Of a stretch of DNA of 37,639 bases, positions 19,029 to 25,806 are shown one piece after another. The stretch's first letter is position 1; every line of letters starts with the position of its first letter. Source of the DNA: Rhodospirillaceae bacterium (lineage in GTDB: Bacteria > Pseudomonadota > Alphaproteobacteria > Bin65); NCBI GenBank assembly GCA_028819475.1, contig JAPPLJ010000059.1, forward strand, positions 1 through 37,639. The letters run 5' to 3'. The translations under genes and the position numbers were made by a program. The notes beneath the pieces are model-generated. The model had not been told where the DNA came from. It saw nothing but the letters and a program-made list of their open reading frames with translations, and did no database searches.

Positions 19029-19970
19029 TTACTTCGCCTGGCCGGTCTCGCGATAGTATTTCATCGCGCCGGGATGATAGGGCACGCCGATATCGACATA
19101 CATTTTCTTCGGATTGAAGCCGGACATGCCCTTGAAGGCGGCGACCATCATCTTCTTGTTCGCCGCCATCGCCTTGACCAGCTTGTAGACGATATCGTCG
19201 GAAACCTTGGCGTTCGCGGTAATGATGAAGGGCGCGGCCATGATGTTGGTCGGGCCGGTGACGCCGGCATAGGCCGGCGACGGGCCGATCTTCTCGACCA
19301 CCGAGCCGGGCGCGATCGCCTGCATCTTCTTCACCGACGCCGGATCGTCCGGCAGCGAGACATATTTGAAGCCGCGCGAGGCATAGGCCTGGCGCATCTT
19401 GCCGGAGGTGATGGAGAACATGCCGGCATCGACCTTGCCGCCCATGTAATCGTCGACCCCGCGCACGCCGTTCGGCGCCGGCACGCCCTTGACGTCCTTG
19501 AAGGTCAGGTCGGCCATGTTCAGCAGGGCGCGCCAGAACAGGCCCTGGATGCGCTGCTTGGCGAAACCCGAGGACAGGCGCACGCCCTTGAGGTCGGCGA
19601 CCGAATTGATCTTCGAATCCTTCGGGGCGAAGATTCCGAGGCGCAGGGTGCGCAGCACGGCGACGACGCGGACATTCGGCTGCGGCTTGCCCTTGAACAT
19701 CGCCTTGCCCTGGTTGGCGAAGGCGGCGACGACGCTGACCGCGATCGAGAAATTGAGCCGGCCCTTGTCGACCAGCGGCAGGGTGACGACCGGGCCGCCC
19801 TGGGGCACGACGCGGGCGCGCAGGTCGAGCACGTCCTTGGCAACCTTGGCGACGGCGGCGCCGGTCGCATAGGCCGACGAGCCCTGCGGGTTGGTCCCGA
19901 TGCTGTAGGTTTGCGCGAACGCCGGTGCGGCGACCAGCGTGGCGGCAGCGGCAAGGGCAATGACTTTCAT
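19029..19970 (-). CDS. TAXI family TRAP transporter solute-binding protein
   Basis: This is the periplasmic substrate-binding protein of a TAXI-type TRAP system. ATG 19970 is preceded by GGAGG and gives a classical signal peptide, MKVIALAAAATLVAAPAFAQ, followed by TYSIGTNPQGSSAYATGAAV, the characteristic N-terminus of this family. The frame is open to 20018, but the upstream extension has no support. The mature protein of about 294 residues is typical. It is the first gene of the binding protein - fused permease - sulfatase operon. TAXI proteins bind varied organic acids, and nothing in the sequence fixes the ligand. Confidence 0.93.
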   Translation of the reverse strand: MKVIALAAAATLVAAPAFAQTYSIGTNPQGSSAYATGAAVAKVAKDVLDLRARVVPQGGPVVTLPLVDKGRLNFSIAVSVVAAFANQGKAMFKGKPQPNVRVVAVLRTLRLGIFAPKDSKINSVADLKGVRLSSGFAKQRIQGLFWRALLNMADLTFKDVKGVPAPNGVRGVDDYMGGKVDAGMFSITSGKMRQAYASRGFKYVSLPDDPASVKKMQAIAPGSVVEKIGPSPAYAGVTGPTNIMAAPFIITANAKVSDDIVYKLVKAMAANKKMMVAAFKGMSGFNPKKMYVDIGVPYHPGAMKYYRETGQAK

Positions 19971-20038
19971 GGTTTCCTCCCAGTTTTCGGTTCGAATTGG
20001 CGAACCCGGCGCTTTCATATCGCGGTTTGGCGGTAACG

Positions 20039-20050
20039 GCTACAGGGCAA
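20039..20050 (+). repeat. Left copy of a 12-bp direct repeat (GCTACAGGGCAA)
   Basis: The same 12 bases recur at 21040-21051, bracketing about 1 kb of accessory sequence with the orphan coding fragment, the 101-residue protein and the shortened nucleotidyltransferase. It could mark the ends of an inserted module. A chance match cannot be excluded. Confidence 0.4.
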
Positions 20051-20130
20051 AGGTGTATTCGCCGCCAGATCGGTCAGCCGGCCAAAGGATACCGGGATAC
20101 TCAATTCCGCGTCGGCTGTCGCGCGGTGCC

Positions 20131-20331
20131 TCTCCCTTCTTTCGACCGCATCCCTACTTCTTCGAGCAGCGGCTCCACCTGACCGAGGGCTCGGTCGTAG
20201 TCGAGTGCTTCGGCTCTGGCGTCACATATCCCGTAGCGGAACTGAACGACGGCTTACACAAGATGCTAATTCTCGCAGTCAACGTCATGCGGCGAGGGAT
20301 CGATGCTCTTCCCTATTCAAAGTACCCGTAG
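20131..20331 (+). pseudogene. Orphan C-terminal coding fragment
   Basis: The spacer between the TAXI gene and the next minus-strand gene holds a plus-strand frame that ends at TAG 20329-20331. It reads as good coding sequence over its last 65 or so residues, for example PYFFEQRLHLTEGSVVVECF and LNDGLHKMLILAVNVMRRGI. Codon third positions are mostly G or C, as in real genes here. Upstream of about 20131 the frame loses this character and has no plausible start with a ribosome binding site. I read it as the remaining 3' end of a gene whose 5' part was lost. It overlaps the convergent gene at 20313 by 19 bases. I do not recognise the family. Confidence 0.38.
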
Positions 20332-20618
20332 TCGCTCAACCGCTTCTTGCACCTTTCCAATTCGTCTTGCGTAAACAGTTGGTGCCATTCCGCGTTGTCG
20401 TGGATTACGGCCTCGACGCTCAAGTCGAGACGCTGCAATTCCCACAATCGAGTGTAACCGTCCGAAGGCTGCGGAGCATTGATAAGCTGCCGTGCCGTCT
20501 GAAGACCACCCTTCTCGTGCAGCATTTGAAGAAACGCGCTCGGCGTGTAGCCGATTTCTCTGGCTTCACGATAGATGGCGAACATGGCTTCGCCGAATCC
20601 TTGTTCGATATTGCTCAT
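20313..20618 (-). CDS. Conserved hypothetical protein (about 100 residues)
   Basis: This 101-residue soluble protein belongs to a widespread family of unknown function. I recognise the general pattern: an N-terminal helix with EAMFAIYREAREIGYTPSAF, then LQMLHEKGGLQTARQLINAP, then PSDGYTRLWELQRLDLSVEA and a C-terminal F-x2-E-L-x6-RL-x-DYGYF. Its ATG overlaps the stop of the upstream nucleotidyltransferase gene by 4 bases (ATGA), so the two are translationally coupled. It lacks the R-x4-6-H motif of HEPN toxins, so it is not an obvious toxin partner for the nucleotidyltransferase. Base composition is less GC-rich than the housekeeping genes. Function unknown. Confidence 0.75.
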   Translation of the reverse strand: MSNIEQGFGEAMFAIYREAREIGYTPSAFLQMLHEKGGLQTARQLINAPQPSDGYTRLWELQRLDLSVEAVIHDNAEWHQLFTQDELERCKKRLSDYGYFE

Positions 20619-20938
20619 GAAACCGATCTTGGGCTGTGACCTTGGGCTGCACTGCGACGCTCATTGAGCACTATGCCTTCTCTCAGGGCGCGCGCGAGCA
20701 CGTTGTTGAGGGAATTGCGCCAGTATTCGGCCTCGTTGCGGCTGTAGACCATGAAATCCTTGGGGACCCGGAACGGGCAAGCGCCCGCGAGAGTCGCGTC
20801 GCCCCGTGCATGCGAGCCGAACAGGATCACCTTCTCCGGATCGGTCGCATAGACAATAGCGTCGGCCCTCCGCTGAAGAACCGTATCGTCAATCGGTCCG
20901 GCAGCGCTGTCGGCGCCGCTATCGTCGGGAGTTGTCAT
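20615..20938 (-). CDS. MNT-type nucleotidyltransferase with the catalytic segment deleted
   Basis: The 107-residue product keeps both ends of a minimal nucleotidyltransferase domain but lacks its centre. Residues about 30-45 read VILFGSHARGDAT, the G-S-x-A-R-G nucleotide-binding motif. In intact relatives an Asp-x-Asp metal site follows within about ten residues, then some 40 residues of fold. Here the sequence jumps to PFRVPKDFMVYSRNEAEYW and the normal tail NVLARALREGIVLNE. The frame stays open, so this is an in-frame internal deletion and the protein should be catalytically dead. ATG 20938 is chosen over an upstream in-frame Met because homology starts after it. It is coupled by ATGA to the 101-residue protein. 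It may be a decaying gene, or a pseudoenzyme kept for another role. Confidence 0.7.
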   Translation of the reverse strand: MTTPDDSGADSAAGPIDDTVLQRRADAIVYATDPEKVILFGSHARGDATLAGACPFRVPKDFMVYSRNEAEYWRNSLNNVLARALREGIVLNERRSAAQGHSPRSVS

Positions 20939-21039
20939 CCGATTTCGCGCTGGCCGTCTCTTTGTCCTCGAACGCAACCGGGTAGGGTCAGCTCCCGTCC
21001 GGTGGCACGGCGCATCATTATCGCACCGGGGCGGATGCC

Positions 21040-21051
21040 GCTACAGGGCAA
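21040..21051 (+). repeat. Right copy of a 12-bp direct repeat (GCTACAGGGCAA)
   Basis: This is identical to 20039-20050. It lies in the roughly 300-base spacer at 20939-21238 before the YbjQ-like gene. I see no other gene or clear promoter in that spacer; it becomes AT-rich from about 21160. Confidence 0.4.
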
Positions 21052-21238
21052 TCGCGGTCAGTCGAAAGAGACTCCAAATTCTCTGTCTCGGCAGCGACCA
21101 CAATGAAGGCACGGCGCCGCCGATGTGTTTGGGGTACAGTGCGAGAGATGGTCGAGCAAAAAATGATTGCTCTGTCACTAGTCAATGCGGATTAATATTC
21201 AACGTTCAATAGGTAGGATGGACAGTGAGGTCAATATA

Positions 21239-21520
21239 ATGAAACTATTTTCGTCTAATCCGGTACCGCCAGGGATTGTGATCCGGCAGACTTTTGACAT
21301 GATCGTCCACACTGGTGAGGTCAAATTACGCAACCATGACAATCGTTCCATCGATGACCTTTCTCAAGGGGTCAGGGAAAATTTTGTGGCTTTGGCTCCC
21401 GAGGAGGCTAATGCTGTGATCGGCGTCCAAATTTCGACTTCGATCATTTGGTACGACTTCACGGGCGCAGTGATCTATCTGACATTTTGCGGAAACCCTG
21501 CGATCGTGGAAGAAACGTGA
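21239..21520 (+). CDS. Small YbjQ-like (heavy-metal-binding domain) protein
   Basis: This 93-residue protein has lower GC content than its neighbours. The region ANAVIGVQISTS followed by VIYLTFCGNPAIV resembles the C-terminal strands of YbjQ/UPF0145 proteins, which read roughly ADAVVGI...VSGTAV. The N-terminal half is divergent. ATG 21239 is preceded by GAGG with an 8-base gap. In-frame Met codons upstream at 21185 and 21218 are less well placed. The known family forms pentameric rings of unknown physiological role. The gene stands alone on the plus strand in a compositionally distinct patch, so recent acquisition is plausible. The family assignment is tentative. Confidence 0.5.
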   Translation: MKLFSSNPVPPGIVIRQTFDMIVHTGEVKLRNHDNRSIDDLSQGVRENFVALAPEEANAVIGVQISTSIIWYDFTGAVIYLTFCGNPAIVEET

Positions 21521-21630
21521 CGATGCAGCGAGTCAATGACACCTAGTCGCCGGAGCAAAGCAGTCTCGCTGCGTACCGGTTCCGGTTGGGTGGCTGCAGG
21601 CATGAAGGATGAGCCGTAAGCCGGAAGAGA

Positions 21631-22689
21631 TCACTCCGCTGCTGCGGCAAATTCGGTTTCCCGCATCTTCCCGATCGCCCGGCGGCTGTAGGCCACCGCC
21701 TTGTCGTGGCCGCGCAGGAGGAGCTTGCGCGCCGGGTCCTTGCCGACCGCTTCCTGCTGCGCCTCGATGAAGAGCTTGTCTTCGAGAAACGCTTCGAGAA
21801 TGTCGGAGTGGAACGCGGTGTTGGCCGGCGAATCGAGCGCCTGGCCGCGGACGGCGGTGGAAAAGAAGTAGTGGAAATTCTCCGCGTCCGCCGGCGTCGC
21901 GTGATGGAACAGCCTGACGGCCATGCCGCCGGGCTTGTCCCGGTTTTCGCGCCCGCCGGTGCCGGAGTCGTGGCCGCCTCCCCACTGCAGGACCGAGGCG
22001 GGGGCGACATATTCGAAGTCCTGCCAGCGGTCGACCTTGCCCTCGAAGCCGGCGACCTTGACGAAGGACGGCGGCGGCGTCGATTCCATCATCCAGCGGA
22101 TATAGCGGGCGCCGCGTTCGGTCCGCGTCGTGGTCAGCTCGGCGTCGTCGTGTTCGCCCGGGTTGCCGCCGATGGTCGAGGTGTGGACATAGCCCAGGTG
22201 GGTCAGGTCCATGAGATTGTCGATCATGAACATGTAGTTGGCGGCGATGTCGTAGCGCGCGTAGTGGAAATTCCACTCGTCCGTCCTGTCGTGCCAGGCG
22301 AAGTCGACGATCAGGCCGGTGTCGGCGTGGGCAGGGTCGCCCATCCAGATCCAGACGAAATGCTGGCGCTCGACGACCGGAAACGCCCGGACGCGGAAGG
22401 CCGGGCTCGGTTTCTCGCCCGGATTGACGACGCAGGCGCCGCCGCCGTCGAAGACCAGGCCGTGATAGCCGCATTGCAGGCCCTGCTCGACAGGCGCACC
22501 CAGCGACAGCTTCACACCGCGATGGCAGCAGCGGTCTTCCAGGGCGGCCGCCGTGCCGTCGCCGCTGCGGAACAGCACGACATCCTCGCCGAGAATCCGG
22601 CGTGCGATTGGCCCGTCGTCCAGTTCGTGAGACCAGGCACCGATATACCAGGCGTCGTGGATCAGCGGTTCCATGGCGAAATCGGACAT
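21631..22689 (-). CDS. Rieske non-heme iron oxygenase (VanA-like terminal oxygenase)
   Basis: This oxygenase subunit would hydroxylate or demethylate an aromatic or related substrate using electrons from a separate reductase. The 352-residue protein has a Rieske 2Fe-2S centre: Cys54-x-His56 and, 17 residues on, Cys73-x2-His76 (CGYHG). The mononuclear iron site is NLMDLTHLGYVH with His164 and His169. The order and length match the vanillate demethylase oxygenase (VanA) group. No reductase or ferredoxin gene is nearby, so electrons must come from a partner encoded elsewhere. A MarR-type regulator gene lies 68 bases upstream on the same strand, suggesting substrate-responsive control. The precise substrate cannot be read from the sequence. 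Confidence 0.9.
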   Translation of the reverse strand: MSDFAMEPLIHDAWYIGAWSHELDDGPIARRILGEDVVLFRSGDGTAAALEDRCCHRGVKLSLGAPVEQGLQCGYHGLVFDGGGACVVNPGEKPSPAFRVRAFPVVERQHFVWIWMGDPAHADTGLIVDFAWHDRTDEWNFHYARYDIAANYMFMIDNLMDLTHLGYVHTSTIGGNPGEHDDAELTTTRTERGARYIRWMMESTPPPSFVKVAGFEGKVDRWQDFEYVAPASVLQWGGGHDSGTGGRENRDKPGGMAVRLFHHATPADAENFHYFFSTAVRGQALDSPANTAFHSDILEAFLEDKLFIEAQQEAVGKDPARKLLLRGHDKAVAYSRRAIGKMRETEFAAAAE

Positions 22690-22757
22690 CGGTTTTTTCC
22701 TCGTTCAGCCCCGCTCGGATTGCGGCGCGTTGGCCGGCCGGAAAGCATCGGGCCGGG

Positions 22758-23264
22758 TTACGGCGACCAGCCTTCCGCGATCATCGCGTCGGCTTCGGCG
22801 ACCAGTGCGCTGAGATACCGCCGCAGCCGCGCGCTTTCGGCCGGCGAGAAGTCCCTCAGGAGGCGCTCCTCGCGGGCGAGCGCGAAACGGGCGATCTCGT
22901 CGTGAACCGCCCAGCCTTCGTCCGTGAGCGCGACATAGGAGCGGCGCCGGTCCGCCGGATCGCCCTGCCGCGTTACCAGGCCCCGTTTCTCCAGCCGGGC
23001 GACCGAGCGGCTGGTGCCGCCGCGATCCATGGCGATCCGGTCCGCAATCGCAAAGATCGTCGAGCGGCCGTCGCTGCCCAGGACCTGGACGATGCGCCAC
23101 TCGCGCAGGTCGAGGCCGAGCCCGCGCGCATGGTGGCGCATCGCGTGCAGCCCGATCTTGCCGCCGAGGATCACGAACAGCGCCGGAATGTGGCTGTCCA
23201 TGTCCACCCGCGGTTTCGCGCCGGGCGCCGGCCGGGCGCCGGAAATGGCTGCTGCCTCTGTCAA
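22758..23264 (-). CDS. MarR family transcriptional regulator
   Basis: This 168-residue winged-helix regulator has a core LREWRIVQVLGSDGRSTIFA, then DRGGTSRSVARLEKRGLVTR (recognition helix), and the wing DPADRRRSYVALTDEG, the MarR signature. The start appears to be TTG at 23264, because GGAGGG lies six bases ahead and no better ATG or GTG is in frame. It is followed 68 bases later by the Rieske oxygenase gene on the same strand, so it probably controls both itself and the oxygenase. A palindromic AT-rich site at 23304-23324, about 40 bases upstream, is a good operator candidate. MarR proteins typically release DNA on binding an aromatic effector; the effector here is unknown. Confidence 0.9.
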   Translation of the reverse strand: MTEAAAISGARPAPGAKPRVDMDSHIPALFVILGGKIGLHAMRHHARGLGLDLREWRIVQVLGSDGRSTIFAIADRIAMDRGGTSRSVARLEKRGLVTRQGDPADRRRSYVALTDEGWAVHDEIARFALAREERLLRDFSPAESARLRRYLSALVAEADAMIAEGWSP

Positions 23265-23303
23265 TTCACGCCCTCCAAATCGGAAGGCATCGTAGGCAAT
23301 TTT

Positions 23304-23324
23304 ATTGATTAGTCAATTATTGAC
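23304..23324. promoter_or_regulatory. Putative MarR operator
   Basis: Two overlapping dyads lie here: TTGATTAGTCAA at 23305-23316 and TCAATTATTGA at 23313-23323. They are AT-rich against a GC-rich background and sit just upstream of the marR-like start, where a repressor would cover the promoter. The dyads are seen directly; binding is inferred. Confidence 0.55.
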
Positions 23325-23393
23325 TTCTCTCTTAATGACGGCAAGACGGCAGCAGGCCTTCACGACCGGCCGTTTCGGTCAGGCAAACTCCGG

Positions 23394-24614
23394 TCACGAC
23401 CACAAGGCTGAGACCGGCACAGCGGCCATCCGCTCGCCGAACGGCACGGTGCGGTCGCCGTCGTACAGGACGAGGCCCGACGCGAAATTCTTGCCGGCGC
23501 CGGCCGCCAGGCGGCGGAGCCCGGAAAAGTCGTCGGCAGTCACGGTCGCTGCGACCTTCACCTCGATGCCGACGATCTGTCCACGTTCGTCCTCGATCAC
23601 GATGTCGACCTCGTTGCGTTGCTTGTCGCGGAAGTGGGAGAACGCATGCCGCGTCCCGGTCCAGCTCGCGAGTTTCAGGATTTCGCCGAAAACGAAGGTT
23701 TCCAGCAGCGGCCCGAAGTGCTGGCGGTCCCGGCGGATACGCTCCGGTGTCAAGCCTTGCAGCGCGGCCAGCAGCCCGGAATCGAGAAAATGCAGCTTGG
23801 GGGACTTCGTCAGGCGCTTGAGGGCGTTGGTGTACCAGGGCGGCAGCGTGCAAATGAGGAACAGGCTCTCGAGAACCCCGACATACTTTTGCACTGTCAC
23901 ATGATTCATGCCGAGCGGCGCGCCGAAGCCGGAGTAGTTCACCAGTTGCCCGGAATTCTCGGCGAGCACGCGCATCAGCCGCGGCATCAGGTTCAACTGG
24001 TCGATCCGGGCGATGTCGCGGACATCGCGCTGAACGATCGCCTCGATATAGTCCAGATACCAGCTCTGCCTCCGCCGCCATGCGGACCGGGTCAGCGCTT
24101 CGGGATAGCCGCCGGCGAGGACGGTCTCCACGAGTTCGTCGCCGACCGCCGGAGTTTTGCACGTCGGAAGTTTCCCTGCGAACGCCTGGTCGAGAAAGGA
24201 TGGTTTTGTGCCGCGCAATTCCGCCTGGGCCAGTGGCAGCAACCGGATGATTGCCATGCGGCCGGCGAGCGAGTCCGCGACGCGCGGCAGCGTCATCAGG
24301 TTGGCCGAGCCGGTCAGCAGGAACCGTCCGGGGCGCGGATCGGAGTCGACGGCGGTCTTGATCGCCAGGATAAGATCCGGCGCCCGCTGGATTTCGTCGA
24401 TAACGGCACGGTCGAGGCCGCGCAGGAAGCCGGCCGGGTCGGACAGGGCGGCTTCCAGAGTCGTAGCGTCATCAAGGGTGAAAAAGGGAATGGCATCGCC
24501 GGCAATGAGCTGCGCCAGTGTGGTTTTTCCCGATTGGCGGGGGCCGCACAGCAGGACGACCCTCGTATCCTTCAGGGCTTCCCGAACCTGCCTTTCCATG
24601 AAGCGGGGATACAT
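23394..24614 (-). CDS. AAA-family ATPase with DUF4143 / nuclease-like C-terminus
   Basis: This 406-residue protein has the common bacterial AAA_14-DUF4143 layout. Walker A is GPRQSGKTT at residues 24-32, Walker B is VIDEIQ at 71-76, and LLTGSANLMTL forms the sensor 1 region. The C-terminal part carries EVDIVIED-x5-VGIEVK, with Asp337, Glu351 and Lys353 fitting a PD-(D/E)xK nuclease-like core. Proteins of this family are abundant, often encoded alone, and poorly understood. Roles in DNA transactions or stress have been proposed without consensus. The gene stands alone, and its 5' region is occupied by six tandem units of about 22 bp that end 12 bases before the start codon. That suggests a DNA-binding protein, possibly this one, controls it. 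The frame is intact. Confidence 0.9.
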   Translation of the reverse strand: MYPRFMERQVREALKDTRVVLLCGPRQSGKTTLAQLIAGDAIPFFTLDDATTLEAALSDPAGFLRGLDRAVIDEIQRAPDLILAIKTAVDSDPRPGRFLLTGSANLMTLPRVADSLAGRMAIIRLLPLAQAELRGTKPSFLDQAFAGKLPTCKTPAVGDELVETVLAGGYPEALTRSAWRRRQSWYLDYIEAIVQRDVRDIARIDQLNLMPRLMRVLAENSGQLVNYSGFGAPLGMNHVTVQKYVGVLESLFLICTLPPWYTNALKRLTKSPKLHFLDSGLLAALQGLTPERIRRDRQHFGPLLETFVFGEILKLASWTGTRHAFSHFRDKQRNEVDIVIEDERGQIVGIEVKVAATVTADDFSGLRRLAAGAGKNFASGLVLYDGDRTVPFGERMAAVPVSALWS

Positions 24615-24626
24615 GCCGTTTTTTCC

Positions 24627-24749
24627 GACCGATTGAAAGTCATTGCCCGACCAATTGAAAATTTATCCATGACCGATTGAAAGTCAATGCGTGACTGATT
24701 GAAAATTTATCCATGACCGATTGAAAGTATCGGCCGACGAATCGAAACC
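24627..24749. repeat. Six tandem units of about 22 bp upstream of the ATPase/DUF4143 gene
   Basis: Units start at 24627, 24649, 24671, 24693, 24715 and 24736. Each begins GAC followed closely by ATTGAAA or ATCGAAA. The first four are exactly 22 bp apart. Two types alternate: odd units continue AAGTCA-TG and even units continue AATTTATCCAT, so units 1-2 and 3-4 form a 44-bp higher repeat. The fifth unit is 21 bp and the sixth is partial. A 22-bp period is close to two helical turns, so a protein would meet every site on the same face of the DNA. The array ends 12 bases upstream of the ATPase start codon and covers the promoter region. It is probably an operator or nucleation site. Confidence 0.85.
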
Positions 24750-24799
24750 GTGCGCTCGCATCGGCGCACCGCCGCCGCCCACTCCTGTTCGTACTGCAC

Positions 24800-25669
24800 C
24801 TATTCGTACTGCACCGGGCCGGTGCGGATCGGCCAGAGTTCGTCGAGATAGCCGCCGCTGTCGCGCTCATTCACCGCCTGCTTGAAGCCGGCCTCCTCGG
24901 CCCGGCGTTTGAAGGCCATGCCCTCGGGCGAATGGCGGGTGATGCCGTCGAAGACGGTGGCGATCATCTGGGTCGTCTCCAGGCCCATGTTGGTCATCGC
25001 CTGGTTGATCGTCAGCTTCTGCATCATCAGCTGGTTCTTCGGTACGCCGGCCATACGCTGCGCCAGTTCCTCGACCCGGTCGTCCAGCCGGTCGGCGGGC
25101 ACGGCGTCGGTCACCAGCCCCATCGCCTTCGCCTCGGTCCCGCTCACCAGGTCGCCGGTCAGCAGCATGCGCTTGGCGCCTTCCGCACCCAGCCGGTAGA
25201 CCCACATTGCGGTCGTCGGGCAGCCCCAGACCCGGGCCGGCGGATAGCCGATCCGCGCGTCCTCCGCCATCACGACGAGATCGCAGCACAGCGCGATGTC
25301 CGAGCCGCCGGCGACGGCGTAGCCCTGGACCTTGCAGATCACCGGCTTGTAGGAGCGCCACAGGCTCATGAACTTCTCGGTGTAGCCCTTCATCAGGGCG
25401 TAGTCCTTCATCGGGTCCCAGGGCATGCGCTCCTGGACCCCCGCGCTGGCGCCCTCGGCGAAGTCCTTCAGGTCGTAGCCGGCGCAGAAGGCCGCGCCCC
25501 GGCCGGCGAGGACGATGACATGGACCCGGTCGTCGGCATTGGCCTCGGCGACCGCCGCTTCGATATCGTCCGGCGTGGCGGCGGCGATGGCGTTCAGCCG
25601 CGCCGGCCGGTCGAAGGTTATTCTGGCAACCCGGCCGTCGCGTTCGTAGGTAAGGGTCGAATAGGCCAT
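24800..25669 (-). CDS. Enoyl-CoA hydratase/isomerase family protein
   Basis: This crotonase-fold enzyme acts on an acyl-CoA thioester. The open frame reaches 25855, but the family N-terminus begins at ATG 25669 (MAYSTLTYERDGRVARITFDRP), giving 289 residues. The first oxyanion-hole segment is AGRGAAFCAGYDL. The second is VQGYAVAGGSDIALCCDLVV, and here the position often held by a catalytic Glu reads Asp (GGSDIAL). The downstream region RIGYPPARVWGCPTTAMWVY holds part of the active site but lacks the usual second catalytic Glu. It may therefore be a hydratase with altered chemistry or another crotonase such as an isomerase. It is divergent from dedA and has no beta-oxidation neighbours. Confidence 0.87.
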   Translation of the reverse strand: MAYSTLTYERDGRVARITFDRPARLNAIAAATPDDIEAAVAEANADDRVHVIVLAGRGAAFCAGYDLKDFAEGASAGVQERMPWDPMKDYALMKGYTEKFMSLWRSYKPVICKVQGYAVAGGSDIALCCDLVVMAEDARIGYPPARVWGCPTTAMWVYRLGAEGAKRMLLTGDLVSGTEAKAMGLVTDAVPADRLDDRVEELAQRMAGVPKNQLMMQKLTINQAMTNMGLETTQMIATVFDGITRHSPEGMAFKRRAEEAGFKQAVNERDSGGYLDELWPIRTGPVQYE

Positions 25670-25806
25670 GACGCCGGTATCCTTCTGCTTCGTTCGGTCC
25701 CTGCCGCAGAGGCTTGCGATGCCCCCGTATCCGGTGTTTAGGACATCGACCGCCACCTGCGCAGCCGAATTCGCCCGCCGCGCACCATGAAGGGAAAGGT
25801 CCTGCG

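Noticed and set aside
20205..20639. 144-codon plus-strand frame over the 101-residue gene
   Set aside because: It reads antisense to a recognisable conserved protein and lacks family features.
20313..20938. HEPN-MNT toxin-antitoxin pair
   Set aside because: The 101-residue partner lacks the HEPN R-x4-6-H motif, and the nucleotidyltransferase lacks its catalytic site.
24627..24749. CRISPR array
   Set aside because: Units of about 22 bp abut directly with no unique spacers, and no cas genes are in the window.
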